Positions 20,052 through 28,129 of a DNA stretch of 64,000 bases are shown piece by piece. The translations under genes and the position numbers were made by a program. Each line of letters starts with the position of its first letter. The stretch's first letter is position 1. The notes beneath the pieces were generated by a model. That model saw only the letters and a list, made by a program, of their open reading frames with translations, had not been told where the DNA came from and did not search any database. Source of the stretch: Lapidilactobacillus mulanensis (GTDB taxonomy: Bacteria; Bacillota; Bacilli; Lactobacillales; Lactobacillaceae); NCBI RefSeq assembly GCF_003946215.1, contig NZ_RHOW01000003.1, forward strand, positions 1 to 64,000. Reading direction: 5' to 3'.

Positions 20052-20916
20052 TTGCAGCCACCTCGATTTGAATTTCATTTGTTTCTTCACTCAAAAAATT
20101 CAGACAAGCCTTTACATACCTGGTGATTGCATTGCGAATGATCATATGTTGCCCGTTGAAAATAATTTCTAAGTTTAATAAATCTATCAAGCCATACTTA
20201 ACATCCGGCGTAAGTTCGTTAAACTTTTGTAGTTTAACCCACATATCTACAAATGGACGAAAAGGTTCCATCAAATCTGAACCTAAATTAAACTGATTCT
20301 CTGAACTGTGATGATGAATTCCTAACTGGGTTAAATACCCCGCCACAACAATTTCTCGATTCATGGCTGATAAAAGTAATGAATAGCCATAATTGAGCGC
20401 TGCATTGATCACATCCGCATTGCGTCGATTAAATTCATCATCGAATAACTTTGGAAAATACTTTTTGGCAACTACTGCTTCTCTGTTTGTACTGTCATTG
20501 CAGCCAACTTGTTCAAGTTCTGATTGTAGTTCTGAAACATCTTGATTTAGCGATTGTAATACAGCAATTTGATTCGCGATTTTTTGTTTAACAACTGCTG
20601 TCCATAACTGATTCTTACGTTGTTCTGACCAGCCAATTTGTTTCATAAGTGTCTGAACATCTCGATTATTTGGACAATAGTCAACCGTTTCAGTTATTGG
20701 CTCCCCTTTTCCATCGGTAAAAATAATTTTCACTTGATTCTTTGCTAATTCACTAATGGCCGCTGTCGAAATGACGGCGCGTGTCGTACTAATCAGTAAC
20801 ACCTGAATATCTGACACCGGTATTTGATTGGTATCCGTTTGTGTTTGTACCACCAAGCAATGTCCAGAATATGAAATCTTTGCATGTTGTGTTACCACAA
20901 CGGTTCGCCAACTCAT
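20014..20916 (-). CDS. cas1: CRISPR-associated integrase Cas1 (type II-A)
   Basis: Integrates new spacers at the leader end. The 300-residue protein starts MSWRTVVVTQHAKISYSG and carries the conserved INAALNYGYSLLLSAMNRE, GIHHHSSENQFNLGSDLMEPFRP block with the catalytic His and Glu. A GTG three codons upstream opens the frame, but the ATG at 20916 has AAGGAG at 8 bases. It is first of cas1-cas2-csn2. A 228-base gap that holds an antisense tracrRNA gene separates it from cas9, so a separate promoter is likely; TTAACA-18-TATAAA just upstream is a candidate. Confidence 0.96.
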   Translation of the reverse strand: MSWRTVVVTQHAKISYSGHCLVVQTQTDTNQIPVSDIQVLLISTTRAVISTAAISELAKNQVKIIFTDGKGEPITETVDYCPNNRDVQTLMKQIGWSEQRKNQLWTAVVKQKIANQIAVLQSLNQDVSELQSELEQVGCNDSTNREAVVAKKYFPKLFDDEFNRRNADVINAALNYGYSLLLSAMNREIVVAGYLTQLGIHHHSSENQFNLGSDLMEPFRPFVDMWVKLQKFNELTPDVKYGLIDLLNLEIIFNGQHMIIRNAITRYVKACLNFLSEETNEIQIEVAASEVSYHEINGHV

Positions 20917-20928
20917 AAAAATCACTCC

Positions 20929-20956
20929 TTGCTTTTATTTATATCCGTGGTAAAAT
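20929..20956 (+). promoter_or_regulatory. promoter of the tracrRNA gene
   Basis: TTGCTT (20929-20934), 16 bases, TAAAAT (20951-20956) on the plus strand, giving a start near 20963, just before the anti-repeat. It overlaps the cas1 Shine-Dalgarno region on the other strand. Confidence 0.65.
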
Positions 20957-20962
20957 GAACTT

Positions 20963-21134
20963 GTTAAGTTCGACACACTTAATATGTTTTAACCTTATTG
21001 ATTTGATACTCTGAGTTAAAATCAAACAAAGCTTCGGCTGAGTTTCTTCCTTGAGTTTTCTCATGGGTCTGCTATCAGGCCATACATATGTAGTAAAAGA
21101 GCCATTGGTGCTTTTGACCAATAGCTCTTTTTTT
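20963..21134 (+). ncRNA. tracrRNA
   Basis: The trans-activating RNA that pairs with crRNA repeats for RNase III processing and Cas9 loading. The anti-repeat (20991-21021) reads AACCTTATTGATTTGATACTCT, bulge GAG, TTAAAAT. Against the repeat this gives a lower stem of about 6-7 pairs, a bulge, and a 13-bp upper stem with one G-U. Then comes the nexus AAAC-AA-AGC-TTCG-GCT-GA-GTTT, a two-part stem, followed by hairpins CC(T)TGAG-TTTT-CTCA(T)GG and GGTCTG-CTAT-CAGGCC, and a strong terminator. The gene lies antisense between cas9 and cas1. The 5' end carries a further small hairpin (TTAAGT/ACTTAA). The 5' end position is predicted. Confidence 0.93.
21095..21134 (+). terminator. tracrRNA terminator
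   Basis: Stem AAAGAGC-C-ATTGGT / ACCAAT-A-GCTCTTT with one mismatch and a 7-base loop, followed by a run of Ts on the plus strand. On the minus strand it sits 10 bases past the cas9 stop and may also terminate cas9 transcripts. Confidence 0.92.
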
Positions 21135-21144
21135 GACTTAATTT

Positions 21145-24100
21145 CTAACGATCAAGATCACTGAGTTTTACACGACGTTCGAATAAACCGGTTGGAGATT
21201 GGTAAATTAGAACGGCGTTTGGAGAGATACCGCGGTTTTGAACCTGTATTTTACCGAGTGGTGTTCCCATGTCAATATTTTTTAAATCACTAACTGCTGC
21301 ATTAGCGTGCAATCCTTGAAGAATGCGTTGAATAATTGTTATTTTTCCTAACTGTGTCACTTTATTATTATTCCAAATATCGTTATTCGGAAATTGTATA
21401 AACTTTTCGCGACCACTTATAAATTTAGTTCTAAATTGCTTAATATCATAAAGTGGAAAATACTTCTGAACCTGAAGCAAAATATCGTCATACACTTGAA
21501 TAAGTTGTTGACCGCGTTCAGTTTCATCCTGTGCTGCAACATCTTTACTCTTAGCGTTGATAATTTTAACATCAGTCACATTTAAAATTAACTGCTGTGC
21601 ATTATAACGATAAGTGTCACTTCCCAATGTAAAGAGACAACCATCATCAATAATTAACTGTCTAAACAATACTTTCGGAACAATTACTTCCACTTGTGTC
21701 TTATCATCAAATTCATCTCGAACAATATCATTCAACATCTGAACTTTATGTTTCTTGTCATCTGCGAACGAGTCTATTTTTGTTGCAGCAGAAATTGGAA
21801 TCCCTACCGTAAGATACTTAACTGTCTTTTCCTTAGTCGTTTTCACAATCGCCATGTACGCTAATTTTCGACTAGAATAGCCACCATAAACATCCGTCGG
21901 CATATTATTCTTGATTGGAATCAACTTTCTCTTATCATTGTCCTTGCGACCATAAACAGTCATGTTATATAACGCCCCATGATTCTCGTGGACTTCATGA
22001 GTAACTAGAATTTTCTTGTAGCCATATATGCCATTAATGTATTCTCTGGTAGTTTGCCGTTTTTTTAGAATTTCCCCAGTTTCTCGGTCGACCATAATTT
22101 CATCCAAGTTCAAATCATACAAGAAATTAAAATTTCTGAATTTAGCATTTTTGTCAGTAAACTTTTTAAAATTACCATAGACAAAATAGGATTCTAATTT
22201 TGGATAGCGGCGCAACAGATAATTACCTACAAAGACGGTTAAATAAGCGTCAAAAGCATGATGATAATCATTCACATCACGATTTTTGACCCAATCAAAG
22301 GTTTCACGTAATTGATGAGTCAGATTTGCTTTAACAGAAATAATTTTAGTCTCATCACCGAACTGATCAGCTAGAATACCAACAGCCAATTTAATAACCT
22401 GTCGTGTTTCAACCAATTGACGATTAATAAATCCCTGTGCTTTAAAGGCATCAATACTATCTGGATCTGTTTTAAGATTTGCTAATTTGCGCTTAGAAAT
22501 CAGCCCTTTATCGGCCATTTTCTCCCAAATTGGCATCATTCTAGCGCCAAATAAATCACGAGGAACTGCGTCAGATTTTTCACGATTAATCTTCTGACTA
22601 ACCAGAACTCTATTATCTAGCGAATCATCTTTAATAAATGCTTGTGGCAAAATATGATCAATATCATAACTTGAAAGTTTATCAATATCAATGGCTTCAT
22701 TCGTATACATGTCACGACCACCCTGACTGAAATACAGGAATAATCGATCACTGTTGAATTTCTTACCGTCTGATATTTGACTTAATTCTTCACGTACACT
22801 TGGACTTATCAGAATTTCATTAGCAACCTTCTGATAAAGATTTTCAATTTGGCGTTGACGACTAACTGTTCGACGCGGATTTTTATCTTCGCCTCTGGCA
22901 AATTCAACATTAATGGTTGTTGGTGCCTGACCGTGCATGGCTCTCTTAATATCGACCACAACCAACAAAATTTGACGAATAGCTTTCTTGTTTTGTGGCG
23001 ATGTATATAGCTCGTCGATTACTTTTTGCGAGTCTTTTTCTTTCAGTACATTCTGATTTTCTTTTGCAATTAGTTCAGCAAAATCTGGCTCTGCCTGAAT
23101 CTGCATGAAGTTTTGCTCAGTTGACCAAAGCAGATCCATCATGTTTTGGTTGTTTTGATTACGTAAACCGGTCAATAATTTTCTTGAGAGGCGTCCCCAA
23201 CCCGTATAACGCTTGTTAGCAATTGCTACGCGTTGTTGTGGCGTGAGCCAAGTAATCTCTTCCAACTTAGTTTCGTAAATTTGTTTGTCTTCAAAGATTG
23301 TCGACCACTCGATCATTTGCTCGATATCTGCTTGCTTATCATTATCATCAGCTAAATCACCCAAGATCTTTTTAAAGTCGATATAGCTTCCCAAGTTACT
23401 ATTAAATTTATCTTCATCGGCAAAACCGGTAACTTTGAGATACCCTTTGAATTCGCCTTCCTCTAGTAAATAATTTTTAAACTTTTTAACAGATATCGAT
23501 TTGGTTTTCATGAATAAATCTTGATAAATTTTTTCTTTTAATTCAAATTCAATTTTGTGTCCATTGATACGAATGTTATTAAGTTCGTTTAAAACGTTAT
23601 AGCGTTGATAAATCAGGCTAGAGGCAGGAAGGACATCCTCACCAATTAAATAGGTATCCGTTGTCGTCATTCGCTTAATAAACTTATTAGCACTTTCAAT
23701 CCGATCAACTTTCTCATCAAAATTCCAAGGCGTAATTGTCCCATCTTCACGCCGGATCATCCATGCAAAACCTGCACCAGAAGTTTTCTTCTGGTCTTTG
23801 GCAGTAATCATCGGGCCAACATAATATGGCACTCTGAACGAGACTAGTTCATCCAATTTATAATTTGCAACATGACGACGCTTTTCATTGGGATTTAATT
23901 CAGCCAGCCATGGATAATAAGCCTTTTGATTTTCTATGATCAAATCCAATTCTTTTTGATGAATCTGGTGTGGGATTGCCCCATTTTCTTTAGTTCTTTG
24001 CTTAGGCATAAAATGTCCAGTATCGATCAATTGCTTAATTCGTTGTGATTCAGCAGATTCATCCAATGACTTCTCAACAAGTTTATAGAAATCATCCTTC

Positions 24101-25224
24101 ACAAATGCTTTACCATCTTTACCCTTACCAGTAATATAGTAATCATAAGCTAGTCTGAGTTCCTTACCTTTGTCCACAGTTGTTTGACGAGCTACTTGCT
24201 TCAACAACTGTAAATGTTCATGATGATCATCATATTTTTCAACCATAGCACCAGACAAGCTATTATTATTTCCAATGATCTCTTTCAAAGTGAGTGCGGA
24301 ATAAATCTCCTCTAATATCGTCATGATATCCATTTGCACTTCTGTCAATGAGGTAGAAATCGCTACAAAATCAGTGTCAAACGTTTCTGAATCGAACGTC
24401 AGCTTCCAATCTTTCTTTGCTTCAGGGTCAACTTCTTCGCCTAAAATGACATTAATTTGTGCTTTATTACCAAGAATTAATTTTAGGATTTCTGCTGCAA
24501 CACTTTTTTCTTGTTTCTCAATATCTTTATCTTCCGTCGTTAAATAGAAGCTCGACATCAATTCTTTTTGTCGATCAGATTTCGACTTGGCCTGATCAAT
24601 TAATCCAGCCTCAATTTCTGCCGTACTACTCAGATCAATCGTAAATGGTTGATCAGGCTGTAATTCTTGAAAGTTTTGATTCAACTGTTCAAATTTATCA
24701 CGTAATTCAAGCTGTTGAAATTTATACTTGCTTGTTAATGTATCGTCCAAGAAGTGCCCGCGATACTTAACAATATGATGAACGGCCAAGTAAATTTCGC
24801 GCAAATCAAATTGACGATGTTCAGTCATAAGTGCCTCACGCAAATGATAAATGGTCGGATATTGCTGATAGAAGTCCGCATCCGTTCGATCTGAAAAAAG
24901 TAAATCAGTAAAGTCTTTCTTCTGGTTAGGATCCTTCGCTGATAAACTTGAATATTTCTGTCGCATAAAAAATGACGGATCTTGTGGATAAATGTAAGGC
25001 TCAAAAATTTCTCTTAGCAACTTAAGTCGCCATCCGCGACGACTCAAACGTCGACGTGTAGTTCTAAAACTCCGACGTTCGCTCGCAGGCTGCCCCTCGT
25101 CAAAAAGGCGCACCCCGTAAATATTTTTTCCTTTTGCACGGATGAGTTTATTATTGTCATCCGTGGCTGCAAAACCTATACTCCCAGTCCCGATATCAAG
25201 ACCTAAATGATAGTCTTTTGGCAT
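21145..25224 (-). CDS. cas9: CRISPR-associated endonuclease Cas9 (type II-A)
   Basis: RNA-guided DNA nuclease, 1359 residues. Visible active sites: RuvC-I GLDIGTGSIGF with Asp10; Arg-rich bridge helix (about 50-75, RRSFRTTRRRLSRRGWRLKLL); RuvC-II INVEFARGED with Glu774; HNH YDIDHILPQAF with His857; RuvC-III YHHAFDAYL with His989 and Asp992. All nuclease residues are intact. The C-terminal PAM-interacting domain ends LIYQSPTGLFERRVKLSDL, colinear with SpCas9, but Lys1325, Gln1327 and Gln1329 stand where SpCas9 has Arg1333, Arg1335 and Thr1337. The ATG at 25224 follows AGGAGG by 7 bases; the frame extends one TTG codon further. The tracrRNA lies downstream in the opposite orientation. Confidence 0.99.
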   Translation of the reverse strand: MPKDYHLGLDIGTGSIGFAATDDNNKLIRAKGKNIYGVRLFDEGQPASERRSFRTTRRRLSRRGWRLKLLREIFEPYIYPQDPSFFMRQKYSSLSAKDPNQKKDFTDLLFSDRTDADFYQQYPTIYHLREALMTEHRQFDLREIYLAVHHIVKYRGHFLDDTLTSKYKFQQLELRDKFEQLNQNFQELQPDQPFTIDLSSTAEIEAGLIDQAKSKSDRQKELMSSFYLTTEDKDIEKQEKSVAAEILKLILGNKAQINVILGEEVDPEAKKDWKLTFDSETFDTDFVAISTSLTEVQMDIMTILEEIYSALTLKEIIGNNNSLSGAMVEKYDDHHEHLQLLKQVARQTTVDKGKELRLAYDYYITGKGKDGKAFVKDDFYKLVEKSLDESAESQRIKQLIDTGHFMPKQRTKENGAIPHQIHQKELDLIIENQKAYYPWLAELNPNEKRRHVANYKLDELVSFRVPYYVGPMITAKDQKKTSGAGFAWMIRREDGTITPWNFDEKVDRIESANKFIKRMTTTDTYLIGEDVLPASSLIYQRYNVLNELNNIRINGHKIEFELKEKIYQDLFMKTKSISVKKFKNYLLEEGEFKGYLKVTGFADEDKFNSNLGSYIDFKKILGDLADDNDKQADIEQMIEWSTIFEDKQIYETKLEEITWLTPQQRVAIANKRYTGWGRLSRKLLTGLRNQNNQNMMDLLWSTEQNFMQIQAEPDFAELIAKENQNVLKEKDSQKVIDELYTSPQNKKAIRQILLVVVDIKRAMHGQAPTTINVEFARGEDKNPRRTVSRQRQIENLYQKVANEILISPSVREELSQISDGKKFNSDRLFLYFSQGGRDMYTNEAIDIDKLSSYDIDHILPQAFIKDDSLDNRVLVSQKINREKSDAVPRDLFGARMMPIWEKMADKGLISKRKLANLKTDPDSIDAFKAQGFINRQLVETRQVIKLAVGILADQFGDETKIISVKANLTHQLRETFDWVKNRDVNDYHHAFDAYLTVFVGNYLLRRYPKLESYFVYGNFKKFTDKNAKFRNFNFLYDLNLDEIMVDRETGEILKKRQTTREYINGIYGYKKILVTHEVHENHGALYNMTVYGRKDNDKRKLIPIKNNMPTDVYGGYSSRKLAYMAIVKTTKEKTVKYLTVGIPISAATKIDSFADDKKHKVQMLNDIVRDEFDDKTQVEVIVPKVLFRQLIIDDGCLFTLGSDTYRYNAQQLILNVTDVKIINAKSKDVAAQDETERGQQLIQVYDDILLQVQKYFPLYDIKQFRTKFISGREKFIQFPNNDIWNNNKVTQLGKITIIQRILQGLHANAAVSDLKNIDMGTPLGKIQVQNRGISPNAVLIYQSPTGLFERRVKLSDLDR

Positions 25225-25278
25225 CAAAAGACCTCCTCTACTTTATTCAAGCAATCACTAAATAAATCGCTTACACAT

Positions 25279-25284
25279 ATTCTA
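25279..25284 (-). promoter_or_regulatory. possible -10 box of the cas9 promoter
   Basis: TAGAAT on the minus strand in an AT-rich stretch (25228-25385) with no gene; about 55 bases upstream of the cas9 start. No good -35 box is seen at 17 bases, so this is tentative. Confidence 0.4.
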
Positions 25285-25385
25285 TCAAACACTCATTTCA
25301 ATGAACAGTCCAAAATTAAAAAATTAAAATTATTTTTTATGTAACAATAAGTAATTGAACGAAATTTACATACTAATGCTTGCAT

Positions 25386-25414
25386 AAAAAAAGGCCTCAA
25401 TTAAACGAGGTCTT
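25386..25414 (-). terminator. terminator upstream of cas9
   Basis: Stem of eight positions (AAGaCCTC/GAGGcCTT, one A/C mismatch), 8-base loop, followed on the minus strand by seven Ts. It isolates the SOS cassette from the cas9 promoter. Confidence 0.8.
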
Positions 25415-25482
25415 GACATGATGATTAAGTTATAAACTCAACTACTGATCTCTGAAACACATGCCAACACCGATTTATAGCT

Positions 25483-25839
25483 TTAAATTCTTTTTTCCTT
25501 TTCTCGATACGCCACACTGCTCCCATGTCCGTGCACCGTATCCTGCAAAATGTCCGTACCCGGATGAACTAAATGTCGCGTATCGCGAAACTCGATGGAT
25601 AAGTTCGAAGCAGCCTTAAAGTCAGCAAGAACTTGTTGATACAATTTCTCATCGTGATTGGGAAAATTAACCAGCTCGTAGCTACGTACTAACTTGGTAT
25701 GTACTTTTTTGGTGTATATAAAAAAAGAGTAGCAGTCTTCGAAATGATTGTTCACGACGACTATCCAGTATTGGTAGTTATATGCGCGTGTAAAGCGTTT
25801 CTGATAATTGGCGAGTAATTCCCTTGATTCTGCAATCAT
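25483..25839 (-). CDS. protein of unknown function in SOS polymerase cassette
   Basis: A 118-residue protein I do not recognise. It has no signal peptide or membrane segment. It has aromatic-rich strands (YNYQYWIVVVNNHFEDCYSFFIYT) followed by a charged C-terminal half, so it may be a small alpha/beta domain. Its ATG overlaps the stop of the Y-family polymerase gene (TAATG), with GGAGG inside the polymerase 3' end, so it is translationally coupled and controlled by the same LexA box. The context suggests a role in translesion synthesis or its control; that is inference only. Confidence 0.75.
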   Translation of the reverse strand: MIAESRELLANYQKRFTRAYNYQYWIVVVNNHFEDCYSFFIYTKKVHTKLVRSYELVNFPNHDEKLYQQVLADFKAASNLSIEFRDTRHLVHPGTDILQDTVHGHGSSVAYREKEKRI

Positions 25840-27128
25840 TATCCGTGATGACCTCCTACAAGCCCTGAGCGACTAATTGCGGTCGCCCCTTCAGTTTTCG
25901 AATAAGCATGGATCAACGACTTGTAACCAAAGCGGTCGCGAATGTGATCGATCGTCTGATCCAACTGTCGTTTAGCTTCAAACTTTTCGTTGCTTTCAAA
26001 TAAATTCATTTGTAAAGTATTCATTTTACTAATTCGGTTCACCCGCACACCCAGATTACGCAGGGTATTTCCCTGCCATTTCTTCTCGAAAAGATAACGG
26101 ACAGCCTGTGTCAGTTGATCCGTTCGATCGGTAGGATCAATATGAGTCTGCGCACTAAAACCGTCCTTGCCTTGGTCATCTGGCTGGGCGAATCCAACAG
26201 AAATACCAACCACTTCACCTTGAACGTGATGTTCACGCAAGCGGGTTCCCACTTGATCCGCAATTTCACTCAAAACCGTTTCGATCTCCGTTAAATTATT
26301 ATAATCTCGCATCAAAATCTGACTATTTCCATAGCCTTTATTTTCTTCACACGGGACATAACGGCGCTTCAAATCTGAGTAGTCGATCCCCCACGCATTA
26401 AAATATAACGCATCGCCCAAGACACCAAACTTTTGATGTAATTTCTTTCGATCGAAATGGGCCAGCTCGTTGATACTGTTGATCCCCAGTGCATTCAATT
26501 TCTTGGCTGTCCGTTCGCCGATCGACCAGAAATCGGTTAGACTGCCAATTTCCCAAATTGTTTCTGGCACGTGTTCATACGTCCAGTAAGCCCGCCATGG
26601 CTCTTCATATTTAGCTTCATTGTCTAAGGCCAGCTTAGCCAACAACGGATTCTGACCAATACCAACAGTGGTAATAATTCCCGTCTGATCAAAAACTTCC
26701 TGCTGAATTTTAGCGGCAATTTCTTCGTTGGTACCGAAAAGTGCATGAGAGTGCGTGACATCGATAAAGGATTCGTCGACCGAATAAGGATACCAATGTT
26801 GATCATCCGTATAAGCGCGATAAATTTGATTGATTTGATAGTTGCGCTTGATATAATCGGCCATGCGCGGCTCGACCATTTCAATATCCATCTCGTCCTT
26901 GATTTCATAACGGCGTGTTCCTAATTTCACGCCATATTTCTTCTTCGTTTTCGGACTCGCCGCTAAAATCAAACCGCCGTTCGATTCTTCATTGCTCATC
27001 ACCGCAATTTTGGCAGCCAGGGGAAATTCACCTCGACGGATGGCTTCCGTTGAAGCATAAAAAGACTTGCAGTCGATACACATGATATCGTGAACTGGCA
27101 ACTTGCTCAGATCATCGAGTGGTGTCAT
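25839..27128 (-). CDS. Y-family DNA polymerase (ImpB/UmuC/UvrX-like)
   Basis: An error-prone translesion polymerase. The N-terminal catalytic part has MCIDCKSFYASTEAI (metal Asp plus steric-gate region), YSVDESFIDVT (second acidic pair) and the helix-hairpin-helix-like WSIGERTAKKLNALGI; the C-terminal little-finger domain follows. At 429 residues it resembles UvrX/RumB types of Firmicutes phages and plasmids more than chromosomal DinB. I start at the ATG at 27128, which overlaps the YolD-like stop as ATGA; an ATG four codons earlier is possible. A LexA site upstream of the operon shows SOS control. Confidence 0.94.
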   Translation of the reverse strand: MTPLDDLSKLPVHDIMCIDCKSFYASTEAIRRGEFPLAAKIAVMSNEESNGGLILAASPKTKKKYGVKLGTRRYEIKDEMDIEMVEPRMADYIKRNYQINQIYRAYTDDQHWYPYSVDESFIDVTHSHALFGTNEEIAAKIQQEVFDQTGIITTVGIGQNPLLAKLALDNEAKYEEPWRAYWTYEHVPETIWEIGSLTDFWSIGERTAKKLNALGINSINELAHFDRKKLHQKFGVLGDALYFNAWGIDYSDLKRRYVPCEENKGYGNSQILMRDYNNLTEIETVLSEIADQVGTRLREHHVQGEVVGISVGFAQPDDQGKDGFSAQTHIDPTDRTDQLTQAVRYLFEKKWQGNTLRNLGVRVNRISKMNTLQMNLFESNEKFEAKRQLDQTIDHIRDRFGYKSLIHAYSKTEGATAISRSGLVGGHHG

Positions 27129-27505
27129 TGTAACCACCATTTCTCCGCATCGATAATTTCCACATGGCGAATTTCAGCAACTTCAATTTCTTGGGCATGA
27201 TTATCTTTTCCTTGCACATAAATTAAACCGCACTCGTTTCCAACTAAAGCACCTTCTATGTTTGGTTCGAATCGCTGATCGAATTCAATATTTTTTTGGA
27301 CAGAAATAATCTCGGATTTTTTCCAAGCTTGCTGCAAAACTCGATCAATTTCAATTGAAGTCATTTCAGTCTTAGGCAATGTTGGTGCCTCTCGCTTCGC
27401 TTCTGCTTCCATGTAAGCAGAATGGTCGCTTAAGATCCACCCCATCCACTTCATCATGCCGCGATCATCATATAGCCACTGATCGCGTGGTACATTTCGC
27501 TCCAT
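27125..27505 (-). CDS. YolD-like protein
   Basis: A 126-residue YolD-like protein. YolD family genes commonly precede Y-family polymerases in Firmicutes and are thought to act like UmuD; that is a comparison from the literature. Features seen: DDRGMMKWMGWILSDHSAYM near the start and a beta-rich C-terminal half (AEIRHVEIIDAEKWWLQ). The frame opens at 27526, but the ATG at 27505 has GAGGTGG at 5 bases. First gene of the three-gene cassette directly behind a LexA-controlled promoter. Confidence 0.85.
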   Translation of the reverse strand: MERNVPRDQWLYDDRGMMKWMGWILSDHSAYMEAEAKREAPTLPKTEMTSIEIDRVLQQAWKKSEIISVQKNIEFDQRFEPNIEGALVGNECGLIYVQGKDNHAQEIEVAEIRHVEIIDAEKWWLQ

Positions 27506-27537
27506 TAGATCCACCTCGCACTTCATCTCATATGAAC

Positions 27538-27566
27538 ATTATACGAACATATGTTTGCAAAAACAA
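27538..27566 (-). promoter_or_regulatory. sigma-A promoter with embedded LexA box
   Basis: TTGTTT (27561-27566), 17 bases, TATAAT (27538-27543) on the minus strand. The spacer contains CGAACATATGTTTG (27544-27557), a near-consensus Firmicutes LexA (DinR) box. Bound LexA would block RNA polymerase directly. Confidence 0.92.
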
Positions 27567-27702
27567 GGAAAATAAAATATTTAATTTCATCGATCGCGAA
27601 ATCAGCTACAAAAGGCACCGCATCTTCCCACTCGCAGAACTAATGCCACAAACCCAATGAGCCGTTGATTCCAGTCATTCGCAATCAAATCTAACAAGCT
27701 AC

Positions 27703-27756
27703 AAAAAAGAATCATCATTCATAAGCAACTTGCTTACAAATGATGATTCTTTTTTT
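27703..27756. terminator. terminator after rbfA
   Basis: Perfect stem AAAAAGAATCATCATT/AATGATGATTCTTTTT with T-runs in both directions, enclosing a small GTAAGCAA/TTGCTTA hairpin. It ends the rimP-rbfA operon. The 27567-27702 stretch before it holds no gene I can support. Confidence 0.9.
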
Positions 27757-27763
27757 GGTCTAC

Positions 27764-28111
27764 TTAATCTTGCGCGTTCATTTTCCGAATTAATTCGTCA
27801 ATGTGCTCGCCATAACGAACGGAGTCGTCTTGTAAAAATTCCAATGCTGGAATTTTATAAATTTTGATCCGAGCGGCTAATTCCTTACGGATCAACCCAC
27901 TCGCTTTATCTAAGCCGGCTTGCGCCTTCTCAACGTCGTGAGCCTTATTAGATAAAATGCTGAAGAAAATTTTTGCATGTTGCAAATCACCAGACATATC
28001 CACTCCGGTAATCGTCACGCCCTCTACACGAGGATCGCGCACTCTTTTCAAGAGGATATCGTTGACTTCACGTTGAACTTCCTGCTCAACACGTCCTATA
28101 CGATGCTTCAT
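27764..28111 (-). CDS. rbfA: ribosome-binding factor A
   Basis: Assists 30S maturation by binding near the 16S rRNA 5' helix. The 115 residues show the KH-like fold sequence RIGRVEQEVQREVNDILLKRVRDPRVEGVTITGVDMSGDLQHAKIFFS typical of RbfA. It is the last gene of the nusA-infB operon, 18 bases after infB, followed by a strong terminator. Confidence 0.98.
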   Translation of the reverse strand: MKHRIGRVEQEVQREVNDILLKRVRDPRVEGVTITGVDMSGDLQHAKIFFSILSNKAHDVEKAQAGLDKASGLIRKELAARIKIYKIPALEFLQDDSVRYGEHIDELIRKMNAQD

Positions 28112-28129
28112 CGCTCAATACCTCCAATT

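Noticed and set aside
20939-21121. 60-residue minus-strand frame between cas9 and cas1
   Set aside because: It lies entirely over the tracrRNA gene and has no family resemblance; the RNA explains the sequence.
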